Shown piece by piece: positions 1 to 13,045 of a stretch of 64,000 nt of DNA. How positions within the stretch are numbered: the first letter of the stretch is position 1; each line of letters begins with the position of its first letter. The DNA is from Strongylocentrotus purpuratus (lineage: Eukaryota; Echinodermata; Echinoidea; Camarodonta; Strongylocentrotidae), in assembly GCF_000002235.5 (NCBI RefSeq), contig NW_022145596.1:30496640-30560639 (forward strand), read 5' to 3'. Below the pieces are notes generated by a model. The model was not told the DNA's origin, searched no databases, and saw only the letters and a list, made by a program, of their open reading frames with translations. A program made the translations under genes and the position numbers.

Positions 1-1078
1 ACTTTGTCACACACAAAATCCATAAACATGGGTCCTACTTCTAACAAAAATACCATTAAAAATGGGTCCGTTTTTTCAAATTTGTTGGGCGTTTGCCATG
101 CAAACACCCCCAAACACCCGAAAAACACCCGAAAATTGTGAGAAATGGGTCTTTTTTCGAGAAAAATGACCCTTAATAACGGGTAGGGGTTCGAGGCTGG
201 AGCGGCACACCCCGTCCAAGCCAAATTTGAGTATCCCCCCCCTCGGGCATTAACATCACTCGCCGTGTTAATTTCAGTTTGTACATATACAAATAAATGT
301 TGTTAATGAGAAAATTATGTTTGAAATGCCATACTGTCTTGTCTTGAAACTTGCAGCCCTTTTCTCCCGCCGTTTTTCTCTCACTGATTTTGTTGTTTGC
401 TTGTTTGGTTTTGCAAAATTGCAGCTGCGTACACGTATTGCATGAGGTTTTTTTTTTGGGGGGGGGGGGGGGCGGGAGAAGACTACCTATGGCCCGCCAG
501 GTTATGCCAATCGTTAGCTGTGGCCCGCGAGCTTTAAAAGGTTGGCCACCCGTGGAATAGAGAATGCCATCAGCAATTAAACTATGTCTTCTTTAAAGAG
601 GGACCATGAAAGATACTTTTAACAAAAAAATAATAAATCCCGACTATAATTATTTCAGAATTGAAAAAAGATTTACCATAATGCAAAACGTGTTTGTGTC
701 CACAAAAATATAATCAATATAATATGCTGAATCAACGGGTGTGATTATTGGACTGACTGATATTTCTTTTTTTTCTCTGTTTTGTTCAACTGCTCGTATA
801 TCTTTATCGATCTTTTTTACGTGCATGTAAAAGGAAACCCTGCAGTCTGCACTGTTTACATCGTGTTTGAATTCTACATTTTGCAAAGGAAGGAAAAAGA
901 AGTCTTGCTCTTTGTGTATGCGAGTGCAATAAATATTTACTTTTCAAATGAACTGACTTAATTTATTTCTATCTATCTACTTTCTACGAAAGGAAGAAAC
1001 AGTTAAAAATTAGGTTAAATAACTAACAATCATAATTGATTGCGAATCAAAGGGCCCTGTGTTTTATCTCTGTTTAGT
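1..1078. other. gene-poor flank
   Basis: No coding exon could be supported here. The first 250 bases resemble an eroded dispersed repeat ending in C-rich tracts, and a run of G lies near 460. Predicted short ORFs are low-complexity or frame shadows. Confidence 0.5.
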
Positions 1079-1790
1079 TATAATTTATTTATTTATTTAT
1101 TTATTAAAACATCTTTTAACAGGATAAAATTGATCAGCTCGCAGGCTGTTTTACATAATGGTCCTGCATAAGGATGGAAAATACAAATTCAAGAACTGAC
1201 AATAAGAGTAGTTACAAACACAATAGCAGTTTTATACAAATGGTAAAAAACGAAAACAACACAAATAGGAAAAATAAGATTAGGGAAAAACAAAAAGAGG
1301 AGAAAAAAGATAAAATAATGCAATATGACATTAACATTATGACATTTTACATTATAATTATATAACAATGAAGTTAATAAACATTTCATGTCGAGATTAA
1401 GTCCAATGAATTGTGAATATGGTTTGTATTGCATACTTATAAAAGATAAATATCAAATTTAGGACGTAAAGTAGGTATATGAAATTTCTAGGTAATTGGG
1501 TTAGCAATAATTTTAGTTATTGCGTATAATGTAGTGAGGAGAAACGGCAGTGAACAATTGTTATCGATTAAAGGAACACTTTTTATATTGGTATTTAAAA
1601 CTGTTTACTGAATTGGCATTTTGGATATCATTGGGAAGCTTATTCCAAATAACCGCTCCAGCATACTTAAAAGATTGTTTGAATAAGGTTACATTGGGTT
1701 TTGGCAATACTACATTAACAGTTTTTATGTACAAAGAATCGACAATCAATTTCATCAGGAAACTAGATATTAGATGAAATTAAAGTGCAT
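1079..1790 (-). mobile_element. CR1-type LINE 3' fragment
   Basis: On the minus strand, 1561-1755 encodes a reverse-transcriptase C-terminal tail with NVVLPKPN, FKQSF and a W-N-x-L-P motif. The same tail occurs in the LINE at 45.8-46.3 kb (NVVLPKPN, FKQSFRYSG, WNSL). The 3' UTR-like part contains an ACAGGAT segment and ends in a (TTTA)n tract at 1080-1105, as does the 45.3 kb element. It is a 5'-truncated, dead LINE. The clade (CR1/L2-like) is inferred from these tail motifs. Confidence 0.7.
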
Positions 1791-2077
1791 TTTAAGATGG
1801 GGCGTTTATTGACAACGATCTGTCTCTCCTTATTCCCTATTTATCAGCAACAACCAAATCTGTATATCAATATAGAATAGTAAAACAAATAATAAAACAT
1901 TATAAAAACCCTGAACACCAATTAATGATAGAAAACAAATATAAACAAACAAAAATAAACCCTGAACATCGAAACATTACAGTAAACAAATATTAAAACA
2001 TAACACTAAACCCTCCACATCAATAGATTATAGTAAATAAAGTCAATATCAACAACAATAAATCCTTAATTTATATA

Positions 2078-2167
2078 CTGTCAAACCTGCTTAAGTTAGT
2101 AACCACCTGTCTACAAAGGCCACTTTTTGTGTTTCCCTTGGGTGGTCGCTATAGACAGGTTTGACTG
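2078..2167. mobile_element. 90-bp mariner-type MITE
   Basis: The ends read CTGTCAAACCTG and, in reverse complement, CAGTCAAACCTG. They are flanked on both sides by TA, the Tc1/mariner target duplication. A further inner match around the ACCACC motif extends the terminal inverted repeat. There is no coding capacity. Confidence 0.7.
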
Positions 2168-2525
2168 TAAATACTAAATAAACCTAATATTGATAATGAT
2201 TGAGATTGTACAAACCAAAAGTATCATAAGTTAGAGTCCACAAAACAACCAGGAAAATGACAAACCCTGCTGCCAATAAAGCTGGAATAATTGTTTCGTG
2301 ACATATTCTAATGAAACAGTTCTGCCAATTATGATTTATACTTGGTAGATAAAGTTTATCTTTTCAGAACTTTCTTGATCAAACTGTATGAATCTTTAAA
2401 TAGATCAATACAGTTCTGAGAAATTACACATTTTATGTATCAAGAATAAATCATATCGACACAGTCGTTAATTAATAGAGGGAAAGTAGCAATAATTCCA
2501 ACGTTATGGGCTACAGCGTACTTAC

Positions 2526-2600
2526 CACGGAGAAAACAGCACTTGCTATCGAACCACTGGTGGTGTTTGCAAAGCAACAACATTTCTTCATGATCACCAT
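2526..2600 (-). CDS. LAPTM-like gene A, exon 1 (partial gene)
   Basis: The exon encodes 25 residues beginning MVIMKKCCCF and containing TSGSIAS. It aligns without gaps to exon 1 of copies B, C and D, which are also exactly 75 bases with the CCCF cluster at residues 7-10. It ends in phase 0 at a consensus donor GTAAGT (2525 downward). The start was chosen by alignment with the paralogues and the shared M-x-I-x-x-x-CCCF pattern. No exon 2 could be recognised between 2525 and 1, so the gene either continues outside the window or is an orphan exon. The function inferred for the family is a four-helix endolysosomal membrane protein. Confidence 0.75.
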
Positions 2601-3144
2601 TTCGACGGTGACCAAGGTGCAAAAAACATCGACAACGAAAGAAAAATAACAGCAATTGTCCCTTTTCTCCTCTCCTTCATATACGACAATCACCGGCATA
2701 CAGCGTTATAATTGTTTCTCTTATTATTTTACGATTTAATGTGCGTTTTGTAATAACAGTTTTTAACGTTTTGGATCCGTATAGAATGATCAAATATGAC
2801 TGGAGAGATTGGGAAGAATATCAATACGTCGGCTCGAACAGCTGTTGCTGAAAACTCGCTGAGTAATTTGATAGAAAGAAAAAGTTTTTCCCAGCAGCTG
2901 TATCAAGTTCAAGGCCCATACAGAGTAGGTCGTTTGATAGAATAGCCCATTGTAAATGGAATTAGAAAACTCATTTATATGGTCTCCTCTGGTATGTAAT
3001 ATTCTATCATTATATTGTTGTCATCTTCACATCCAAATGATTCGTATATAGTTTTACTTATATTTTAAATGTTATTGTCATTTTCACATTCCATTACTAT
3101 TATACCCTGCATACTCCCCTCCCAAACAAAGAATTCCAATTCGC
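2601..3144. other. upstream region of gene A
   Basis: This lies 5' of exon 1 of copy A on the minus strand and should hold its promoter. No TATA or CCAAT arrangement like that upstream of C and D was recognised, and no other gene is visible. Confidence 0.4.
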
Positions 3145-3945
3145 TCAACATGTCACCATCATCATCATTATCATCATTATCATCATTATCATCATCATCA
3201 TCATCATCTTCATCATCATCATCATCACCATTAATGATATATTCCTCATGATCATCCTCAACGTTATCGACATCATCATTACCAACGTTATTGTCATCAT
3301 CATCACCACAGTTATTTTCGTCATCATCATCACCAACGTTATTGTCATCATCATCACCAACGTTATTGTCATCATCATCACCAACGTTATTGTCATCATC
3401 ATCACCAACGTTATTGTCATCATTGTCACCAACGTTATTGTCATCATCATCACCAACGTTATTGTCATCATCATCACCAATGTTATTGTCATCATCATCA
3501 CCAACGTTATTGTCATCATCATTGTCACCAACGTTATTATCATCATAATCATCACCAACATTATCATCATCATTCCCTCCATTATCATCATCATCATCAT
3601 CATTATTACCAACGTTATTGTCATCATCATCACCAAAGTTTTTATCATCATCACTATGAACGTTATTGTCATCATAAACATCACCAACATTATCATCATC
3701 ATCATAATCATTCCCTCCATTATCATCATCATCATCATCATCATCATTACCAACTTTATTGTCATCATAATCACCACAGTTATTTTCGTCATCATCATTA
3801 CGAACGTTATTGTCATCATAATCATCACCAACATTATCATCATCATCATAATCATTCCCTCCATTATCATCATCATCGTCATCATCATCACCAAAGTTAT
3901 CATCATCATCATCATCGTCATCGTCGTCATGATCATTAAAACATC
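3145..3945. repeat. CAT-rich minisatellite, 24-bp unit
   Basis: It begins as a (CAT)n microsatellite and becomes a tandem array of a 24-base unit containing ACCAACGTTATTGT followed by several CAT triplets. The first half (3290-3540) is nearly regular and the second half is degenerate. All long reading frames here are by-products of the triplet-based repeat (for example an I-T-N-V-I-V-I-I octapeptide) and are not genes. Confidence 0.95.
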
Positions 3946-5403
3946 GTAAATTAATACATTATCATTACATGCTGAATTATCGAGCATCAATACAAATAAA
4001 TCATAAAAATATCTATCCTTTTATAAATCACTTTATTCCATCGGCATGAGACCATTATTGTTGTCATGGTTACCAAGGACACACATCCGCTTTTTTGACG
4101 AGATCTTTCTCTTTACAATGTCAGTATCCTCATCCTGGCTGTCAATTTATCAATGAAATACATTTTTATTTCCACAAATTACATTATATTCAACACATAA
4201 AAATGCCGATACAAGTACATACACACAGTACATAACGATACATCAGTCTTGTACACAAAGAATTACAGACATACAGACATCTACAAAGTGAATTCAAGGT
4301 ACAGTGTATAAACATTATATGGCAAAACAATTTAGGTAATCATGATGATAAAACGATTAAAAAGGTTACAGATAACCATGATTATATTATATTACAACTG
4401 GATATTATTACGAAATCATCTCAACGCGAGTAATTCAGTATCTATACCGATGCCAGATCATACATAATACAATCGCTTTCTTCCCGTACCATTTACTGTC
4501 CTTGTACCGAAGAGGGCTTTTCAGAAAATAGTAAAATGTATAGTAATATACATGTACATCTAAATATCTGAACAAGTATCGACTTTTTTACGTTGGGTTT
4601 CAAAGTTACTATCCGAAAATCATATCATGATTATTTGTTGATCTTGATATGTGAAATAAGAGTCTGAAATATAATAATTGTACAACTACGTCGATAAAAG
4701 TAATATATTTCTGTATAGTTCTGATGTTGGTTAAGTACTACGTAATTATGTACTCAGTCACCCAATTTACATCAGAATAACAGTCCATCCTATTACGAAG
4801 ATCGCCTATTTAAAACGTAAGTAACAGAAGGATGAAAATCACTAAAATATTAAATATTATTTCAACATGATTTCTAGACTCAATTTTGCAGTAATGTATA
4901 CAATTTAATACGTACCGTACAATAATTTATATTGTTTCCATGTATCTTTCAAATAATTGTTTTCGTATTTGTAATAATTATTTTGCTTATGTATAGTAAC
5001 AACAAATATGTATGTACCGTACTCTAATAAATACAAAATACAAATTCAGTAGCTTAAAGTAAAAAGAACATAGATGTGTAGGCAGATAATGTAAGTTTAT
5101 CCCAGTAGATATCCCAAATACCGATGCTTTAACATGTTACATTTTAAATTATTGTTGTTTTCTATAAAGATTATTCCCATCACTGGATACGTTAACTACG
5201 CAACAATGTATTCCTGTCACACGTAAATGAAATGTATAAAATTGATTTTTTTTTTCCTTCTTCTTCTCTCTCTTGTCGTATATTTGTTATTGAGCCTTTA
5301 ACTTTTTGCACATTTCTGGATTTCGTCACTGATCGAGTAACCTCACTTATCATTTAGTCAATCGGTTAGTGCCCATTCCTTATAATAACGCATTATCTTT
5401 TTT
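3946..5403. other. intergenic, no feature recognised
   Basis: AT-rich unique-looking DNA. I see no exon, RNA gene or terminal inverted repeat. Confidence 0.5.
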
Positions 5404-5934
5404 TAAAGATACTATGTCCCATTTGCAGGCCCAAAAAATGAAAAAGTTAAATTCCAACTGCATTTGAAAGATAATACTAATTTAGAACTTCCCTAAAAAA
5501 GGTGGGGCTTGAAAATGTCTTCAAGTGGGAAAATAACGACTATTAGTTGTCAAATCGACTTTAGGGCTATAGAGCCCAAAATTAATAGTCTTGATTTTCA
5601 GACGATTGTACCGAATGGTCATACGTTTTATGCTGCGCAAAGATTCAATCAGTTTAATCTTGGCCATCACAAGAAGTGGGTTATTGATGTAGACAAATAC
5701 TCATGTACCCTTTACAACTCTTTTCATGTATGTTATTACCAAAGAAGAAAAAAAGCCAGTCAGTCACTAAATAGTGTCTGACAGTGAAGTCTAGCAAGTA
5801 AACGGGTTTCCTTGCATAATTTGAATATGAGGACACTGCTAACGTTTAAATTTGACAGATTGGACATACATGACATATTCATAATTCCTGCAAAGTTCTA
5901 CAGAATTTGAGGTTGGCTGCAAAAGGGACATAGT
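5404..5934 (+). mobile_element. ORF-bearing short TIR element, copy 1
   Basis: The ends share an inverted motif: TACTATGTCCC-TTTGCAG near 5410, with its complement GGGACATAGTA near 5925. A nearly identical copy lies inverted at 47.13-47.67 kb. The element contains an 89-90 residue ORF at 5509-5781 (starting MKMSSSGKITT; contains HTFYAAQRFNQF) with no recognised domain. The second copy keeps the first ~75 residues with few changes. The transposon class is uncertain because a clean target duplication is not visible. Confidence 0.6.
5509..5781 (+). CDS. unknown ~90 aa ORF in short TIR element
   Basis: The ORF runs from MKMSSSGKI to a TGA after the sequence SQSLNSV. It has a K/R-rich stretch (YQRRKKA) near the C terminus and no signal peptide or membrane segment. 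The second copy (47342-47572) has the same start and differs at a few residues, ending early after HVCY. It could be a captured host exon or simply an open stretch. I do not recognise a family, and expression is not indicated by anything in the sequence. Confidence 0.25.
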   Translation: MKMSSSGKITTISCQIDFRAIEPKINSLDFQTIVPNGHTFYAAQRFNQFNLGHHKKWVIDVDKYSCTLYNSFHVCYYQRRKKASQSLNSV

Positions 5935-5954
5935 ACCTAACTTAGGAGTACTGC

Positions 5955-6196
5955 TACCAATAATAATGATAATAATTTGTTTACCCAGGGAAGCCTGATC
6001 CACATGTTGTTCGCATGAGGGCGGCCTTGTAATCATGGTTACCTCAGCAATTGCCAGATACTTATTTCAGCCTGGGTGGAGAGTGGTAAATGTGGATGAA
6101 TGCCTTGTTAAAGGACTTTAGTAACGGGTTGAGATTCGAACCCTAAACCCTTGGATTAAGAGTCGAATGAATGAATTCCTATACCACGACACCTCC
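5955..6196 (-). mobile_element. tRNA-derived SINE
   Basis: Read on the minus strand, the head has a B-box-like GGGTTCGAATC near 6137 and a tRNA-like leader near 6190. A core follows, seen on plus as GGGTGGAGAGTGG near 6075. It ends in GTTTACCCAGGG and an ATT-rich tail. The copy at 15.73-15.96 kb has the same layout, and the one at 24.41-24.70 kb shares the core. Confidence 0.75.
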
Positions 6197-6957
6197 AGTA
6201 AATGCAGTAAACGGATGTATTATAAAAGCATATTCCATGAATACTGTATGCACCAAATCGTAACTGCACAGCCCCGAGTAATACTGGAGCGTTAACACCC
6301 CCCTTCCCTACCTCGCTTCAAAGGTGTTGAAATTAGTTCTATATGAAAACCAAGTTTTACTCTTATGATATCATTGCGTGGGTTGGCAGATTTGTTAATA
6401 CACTATATCATTTATGGGATGATGATTGTATTGACGGCTACATGTTGCCGGTCTAGCGTGTTGTTCGGTGCCATATTATTAGTTCCATATCCGGCATTCT
6501 CTCAAAATTTGGCGGTCTTTCAGGTCATTTCACCATGTGATGTCATGCAGTAAAATAATTAATTATGCCCTTACCTTTGCTTGGATTTTCCTGGCACTAT
6601 ATCAATTGTTTTGTATAGACCTGTTTGCATACATCGATACTCTAGTGTATTGAGAAGGTTTGTTCTTTGCGTTTTTAACATTAATACAGCTTGTTCAAAA
6701 TAGTACGTGGCGTACTGTAAGACCCTTTGAACAATCATGGAACTAAATTCATCGTTAACCTTTCAGTACAAAGAGTTGTTCGTGTTTTGTTTCCTTCCTT
6801 TGTGTTGTTTATCAAGTGCATATCGGTCTATCAACATGTCATCTATCATTAACTGATCGGTTGATCACAATTCTGTCCAGTCGACATTTGACGAATTATT
6901 TACCCAAGTTGTCCTACATGTGTTGTCTGGATGTTGTTGGTTGACGCGTTGCCATGG

Positions 6958-9900
6958 TTATACCATGTTATATTGTCGGCCACGCCCATCTTTAAGCTCC
7001 TGGTACTGTGATAGTACGCAAATCAGACACAAGATCTGGAAAAAAAGAAACCAATAGAAGATGACTTATGAGAAGACTATAAATCAAAATATCCCCCCCC
7101 CCAGTCCATTACAACCAACAACGTGCATTCATGAATGAGATTCCGCCAAGTAAAATAACTCAATACCTACGATGTTCATATCTTTTTTAAATTTTATTAA
7201 TTCAATTTCATCGTAAAAAATGAAAAATCAAGCTTGGGTTGCTTTTTCATGTAAAATTATATGTACAATACATGTTTTTGTTTGCACTAATAAACCGTCA
7301 TCGATTGACTGGTTCATGACCTATGAGAACACACAATTAAATCTTCAACATGTACACCCGGGTGGGCCCCATTACCAAATTACTGCCCCGGACAACAACC
7401 CTACGCACCCCATTACCAACAAAATAGTCCCGGACAACTACCCTCCCCCACCCTATTACCAAATATAATTGTCCCGGACAACTCCCCTCCCCAACTCTAT
7501 TACCAGAACAACTGTCCCGAACAACTACCATCCCCTATCCCATTACCAAAATAACTGTCCCGGACAACTACCCTCCATACTCCATTACCAAAACAACTGT
7601 CCCAGACATCAATCCAATCAACCACTTTACATGTTTATGAATACCGAACAGCGATCTTTAGGACGACATGTTGTCGCCTTGTGACTGTATTGAAACTTTG
7701 AAAGAGTCGTCGTAACTTATCACTAATACACACTTTGCTGGAAGAAAACGTATAATTCTGGTAAAACAATATATCATAGTAGAACTATCTCCTGAAAAGG
7801 ACTGCTCTTCAGCTGGCCTCATATTTGAAATTGAATGAGAAATAGGTACCCCCACCCCCCCCCCCCCTGGCACCTACTCCGGGAATGGAGGGACCGCATT
7901 CATGTTCCCAAAATGTCCGGTAAAGGGGTACTTTTCACGCAACAAAGTCTGGCCCCTAATACACAAACAAATAGGCCCGTATTGACTTCACACACCGGAC
8001 TTAAGGGGGGGGGGGTGGTGGTGCTTTCAAAGATAGGGAACTTGCATACACGTATCAGGGGGGGGGGCGGGGCGGAAGCTAAACACTTTATATTCAAACT
8101 ATCATGCCAGATATATATATGTGTGTGTGTCGGCCTACATGCCCATATCTGCGTGCAGTGCATGTGGTTATCAACACGATTGAGTCGATTTATCGCCATT
8201 ATGATCATTCCAAAAACTCACAGTATGCACTAATTCCTATGATCTACGTTGCCAATATTTCGCAAGTGCCTCCAAACAGTTTCTTCTTCTCCCCAATATA
8301 ATCTCATGATCAGTAACCAACTTAAAGGGGGTGTAGCATGACGACACTAACTGTCTTTTCCGTGGCCTGACTCGGGGCCAATCGTGTATAATGAACGACG
8401 CGACCGCAGTATTCACGTTTATGCAACATACATGTACGCTAAACCGAAGTATGAGGTGAACTTCGGTCTGTTTCGCGAACGCTAGCGCGCGCTGACTGTT
8501 AATCGAGCCCATTCGTTTACGTGCAGTTGTCCAAAAGAAGTCGTAGATGCTACACTCCCTTTAACCATTTCAGTTTGTTTGCCCATTCCACACCCCCTCC
8601 CACCCCCTCCAAGGATGAATACTTGCCTTTGGTGCCGTCACGACGAACCAGACGACACATTGTGCGATGTCGATTACATGCTCAGCAACCTCTCCCATGC
8701 CCTATGTTAGAAATAAAACAAATACAACAATTTGTATTGGAATTTGAAGATTGTTATCGAGATCCTGGCACATGAAAACTGAAAACTCGATTTGAGTCTG
8801 GATCACCATTTGCAAGTACGGACTCAATAAGTGTTGTATACCCAATATGGATATGGTATTATTAATGATATAATGATATTATATAATACATGTATAGTGA
8901 AGATATAATGTTTTGGTCATTAAAGACCCCATCCGATGAAAATACAACTTGATATAAACGGAAAACTGAATGAATTTAGAATACAAATATAAAGGAATAC
9001 AAAGTATTTACACTTTCATTATTGCACATAAGCAATTTAAACCTCATTTTCCGCCCCCTCCACATTACGGATGAACAGGGGTCAAATTTGCTGAAATTAC
9101 AGTAGGTCGACCACTTCCGATTTTCAAAGCTTCGGATTTTGAGTTTTTAGAGAGCTGATACTCCTCTGACAGACACTAAAACGGCATATTATTGACATGA
9201 CGGTAATCTATGGCTCATTTAGCTTTCCGTTGATATGTATTTAATCCACTTCATTTTTAAATTCGGATAATTATGGTCTTTAATCATCAAAGCCTTAGAA
9301 TGGCTAGTAATATAATATAATTTCATAAATGACAAACATTTGATATATTTGTTTTTCTTTAAATTTACATCAACAACTCGTCAAGACAGTATGCAAGATT
9401 TTCTCCAAGCCAGTTGCACACATTGCCTATCATTGAACGATGAGAGATCTATATTCATCATGCATTATACGCCATTTTCGGTGTATAGCCTGTAATCGGT
9501 TTTTCGAAGTTGAGTCTGACTATAAATCATAAGAATAGGGATTAATTAATAAAATCATACTTACAATGAAAACAAATACGATAATCCAAGAGATGAGCTG
9601 AAGTACAATGAGTAATGGAATTGCAACCATGTATGGTATTAACATACACTTGGAGTTCTGCAAAATTGATAAAATATTATTTGTGTTAATACAAAAAGGC
9701 ATCATTGTAGTTGATACATATTAGGATATTAAATATAGATGTAATTCATAAAATACTTCATTATTCTCTTTAGAATATGCATTAGCCGTCCAAATTCTTA
9801 ATTTCAGGAGTACTACAGCGCTTTTTAATCATAAGCATCGTAACAAAATATTGAAGGGTATTCCTTTTGGAACTTTACTGTCAACGTTATCTCTCTCTCT

Positions 9901-11477
9901 CTCTCTCTCTCCTTCATTTTTTCTCATTATCTCTTGGTTTTCATTTCCTCATTCGCCCCTGTCACAACCATGACATCCATCTGCCTTAACCCCGAGCCTT
10001 TCGGGCGTTTGTCCTGCATATCCTCTCCCCTTCTCCCCCTCCCCTTTCTCCCTCCCCCTGTGTCACTCTCATTTCTACTACAGCCCTCACTCGCCCCTCT
10101 TACATCTAACACACCCCTCTCCGTAACCCCCTTTCGCTGGTCCCATCTCACCGCCATCGTTATACCCACCCCCTTCTTCCTCCCTCATCCAAACTCCCAC
10201 CCCTCTCCCCCCTCTCTCTCTCTCTCTTTCTTTCTCTCCCATGCCCATGGCCCACTCATCCGTCTCCTTTAACCTACCTTAGCCACGCCCACCAGTAGGA
10301 TAATGGATGCGATGAATAGAAAGATCAGGACGACCAGGTCAATACTGTAGGCAGCGTAAAGACCTTTCCTTGCCGCCCCTATATAATAGAACAATCACAC
10401 GAAGAGATCACTGAAACCCATTACAATTTTGATCAATCCTACCGCCGCTAATGGCGACAGTATTGTCAGTGCGTTTTTACAGGAGGCATTTGAGCGTACA
10501 GGTGTGTTAACATGTCTTGTAAGATTTTAGAGTATCATATTTGTGTACATTGTATATTAAAGAGAAGGATTAAGGCATATTAATGTAATGGATGCCTGCA
10601 TGTAAGTCAAATCGGTATGAAAACTGAGTATTCTAGGGGTTCCCTAAAAAAGTGTTGTGCCAATTATTATCATAACATTCATCTCTACCCGCCAGCTAAT
10701 TAACATAGTTTCAATTTACCATTGATGATCAAGGAGGGGTTTGTTGGGGCAACAGTTATTAGTTCGCACATTGAACACGCACCAGTATACGAAGACATCT
10801 CGATGTAGTCCACGAACTCCCATAGCAGTATACCCACGCTCACCAAGCAGTAGATCTGACAATGAAATACCAAAATAAAATTAGGGAATGTTGAGTTCCG
10901 GGAAAGATGAACAATATATTTGTTTCCATTTTAACAAATATTAGTGTGAAAGAGTAAAATAGAAAAAACAAAATCATCTGAAATGGGTAGTTCTTCTAAT
11001 GCCCTTATATTCGGGCTATGAAAAGCAATGGCAACTTCCATGCCATATGTTTGTGTACTCAAATACTCATTTCTGTAGAAAGTGCACGTTACCAATTAAA
11101 AAAAAATCTCACAAATCTCACAAAATCTCACAGTAAATACAAATACTGTTACATGATCAACGTTTTCCAATAGGGCCCACACAGTGTAATTCACAATGCA
11201 ATCGCGTGACAAAAAAAAAATCGTCTTCAAGAAATAGTTTCAATAACAAACATTAGCCCCTTCTTCTATGTCCTGAAGTTTTCATATAAGAGCAGTTCCT
11301 TTTTTTATTTTAAATATCTTTACATATCGTGTCGTTCTTTTACTTAAGACTCGTTATAAAGGTCTTGAATTACAGAATACTGTATATTAAAGTCCTCTAT
11401 TCAAAAGGCAACTAGAAACTTACTTTATAAGTATATGTTTTGATTAAGCTGCGATCGAGGAGAAAGGAAGGACATAT

Positions 11478-11533
<56 letters not shown>

Positions 11534-13045
11534 AACAGAGACAGACAGAGACAGAGAAAAAAGAAAATGAAAGAGAGATTGAAAGAGACATAGGAAGGGC
11601 GATAACTTATAAACATGGACATATCGAACATTTGGGAATATACAGTCGGGTGGATACAATTTGAAAGGATGAAAAACAGTGAATTTAGCATTTTAGAAGA
11701 AAAAAGTAATGACCACAATTACCTATTTAATGAGATATAATACACTTCAAATGTATTCATCTCCTTTACATGGATAGTCTATAACGACTTCCCGCGATGG
11801 CATATTGTTATATTCCTTACAACCATAATGCGGAGGGTTCACGCTCCTGTGGTTTTAGGGCCTTTGAAGAAGAAAAAACGAATTTCCCCATTTACAAATA
11901 AATCCGATCAGTGGACTTAAACTGATCCCTTTTTATACCTCAAAAAAACTTTAACATGGACAAAGATAAGGGGAAATACAAACAAACTCGTGCTTATATT
12001 CAAAACACTTCGCGGAAATATCGGAAAGCAATTCGTTTGCAACGGGATTTTGTAATGCGTGTAGTAGTATATCTAAAGTATCCAATGTAGAATTTAGACT
12101 ACGTGTGCATGTCTAATTGCGGTATAGATAAACGAGAATATACCTATACATATCAACATGAAACGAAAGTAATATATCAAGTCATCTCCAAAACTCAAGT
12201 CGCCATTTTGGTAGTGCTGCGTGGAATTCGCTGTCCTCCTCCATTATCCATTCAAAAGAAAGCTTAAATTATACCTGTTATCTACTTATCAATAGGTTGT
12301 CATCATTGTATCAGTTGTTATTAGTACTAATTAAAGACTAATTTGATAACACAAAAGTTTTGTTTTGCCTTACTTTCAAGTTCTCGGTCTCCGAAATAAG
12401 CGATGAATGAAACAATGTCCCTTTTATGCTTCCTTATTTGGGATGAATTAATTTATTGTACCTTGTATGCTACCCTCGAACTGAAGAATTAATCGAGAAT
12501 GAACTGAAAATAAGGCAATTACAGATGGAATACGACAAAATCCCAAAATTGGGAATGTATAAGTTTAAACCCCATGCGGGGGAGGGGTGCTACTTCTAGA
12601 AGTCTTGCTACATGGAAATACACACTGTTTATCGCATTATTCACATATGCTTACCTAATTAGCTGTTATCTTACAAACCCACACTCTAGAAATTTATATA
12701 TATTTTTTTTACTTTGATTTCATTTTAGACATTAATGAACCCTGAAGTAGTTTGAAATCCTCGTCTCTTTTTCACAATCCCCAAATCCCACATGCTTGAT
12801 GTAGCCACATCGGACTGTGGCATCGACATGGTTAAAGTAAAGTGATTTATAGTGTAGCGTGAACCTGTTCCTGAACCCTGTCACTAATAACAAGGAGTTC
12901 CGAAAGCAACATAACCTCTGAACTTGACCAAAAGAAACCAACAAAAAATATACGTCCAGTGTTCACTCACCAAGGAATATACACCACACGCTTTGGAACC
13001 AGTCCTGACATTGTCAAAGCAGCAGCATCTTGTCAAGATCGCCAT
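6958..13045 (-). CDS. LAPTM-like four-helix membrane protein, copy B
   Basis: Five exons were placed by paralogue alignment and splice sites: 12971-13045 (start, MAILTRCCCF), 10720-10855, 10278-10378, 9565-9657 and 6958-7035 (ends YNMV and stop). Phases match C and D (0, 1, 0, 0), and all acceptors are AG and donors GT. Exon 2 (136 bases) is longer than in C and D (82, 76) and adds about 20 residues with extra cysteines. The membrane segments are one in exon 2, one in exon 3 (ending LLVGVAK) and one in exon 4 (starting IPYMVAI). The last exon has the sorting motif YQEL. The fourth-helix exon (63 bases in C and D) was not found between 7036 and 9564. Joining exon 4 directly to the last exon stays in frame and would give 160 residues with three helices. 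Family: resembles LAPTM4/5 but is shorter (those are about 230-260 residues). Confidence 0.75.
8326..8560. mobile_element. MITE with TTAA duplications (piggyBac-like)
   Basis: The inverted ends AGGGGGTGTAGCAT and ATGCTACACTCCCT are flanked on both sides by TTAA (8322-8325 and 8561-8564). It is 235 bases with no coding capacity and lies in the last intron of copy B. The TTAA target suggests mobilisation by a piggyBac-type transposase; that is an inference. Confidence 0.75.
9892..9912. repeat. (CT)n microsatellite
   Basis: Dinucleotide run in intron 3 of copy B. A longer pyrimidine-rich stretch follows to about 10270. Its final (CT)n (10213-10245) sits just downstream of exon 3 in the direction of transcription. 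Confidence 0.9.
11479..11540. repeat. (AG)n microsatellite
   Basis: Nearly pure GA repeat in intron 1 of copy B. The ORFs over it are artefacts of the repeat. Confidence 0.95.

Noticed and set aside
3145-3990. Long ORFs on both strands (up to 281 residues)
   Set aside because: They are translations of a CAT-based minisatellite, open in several frames at once, with no non-repeat sequence.
7220-7684. Proline/asparagine-rich ORFs on plus
   Set aside because: They cover a short degenerate tandem repeat (GTCCCGGACAAC-type unit) in the last intron of copy B.
11425-11718. ORFs rich in R-E or S-L
   Set aside because: They come from the (AG)n microsatellite.
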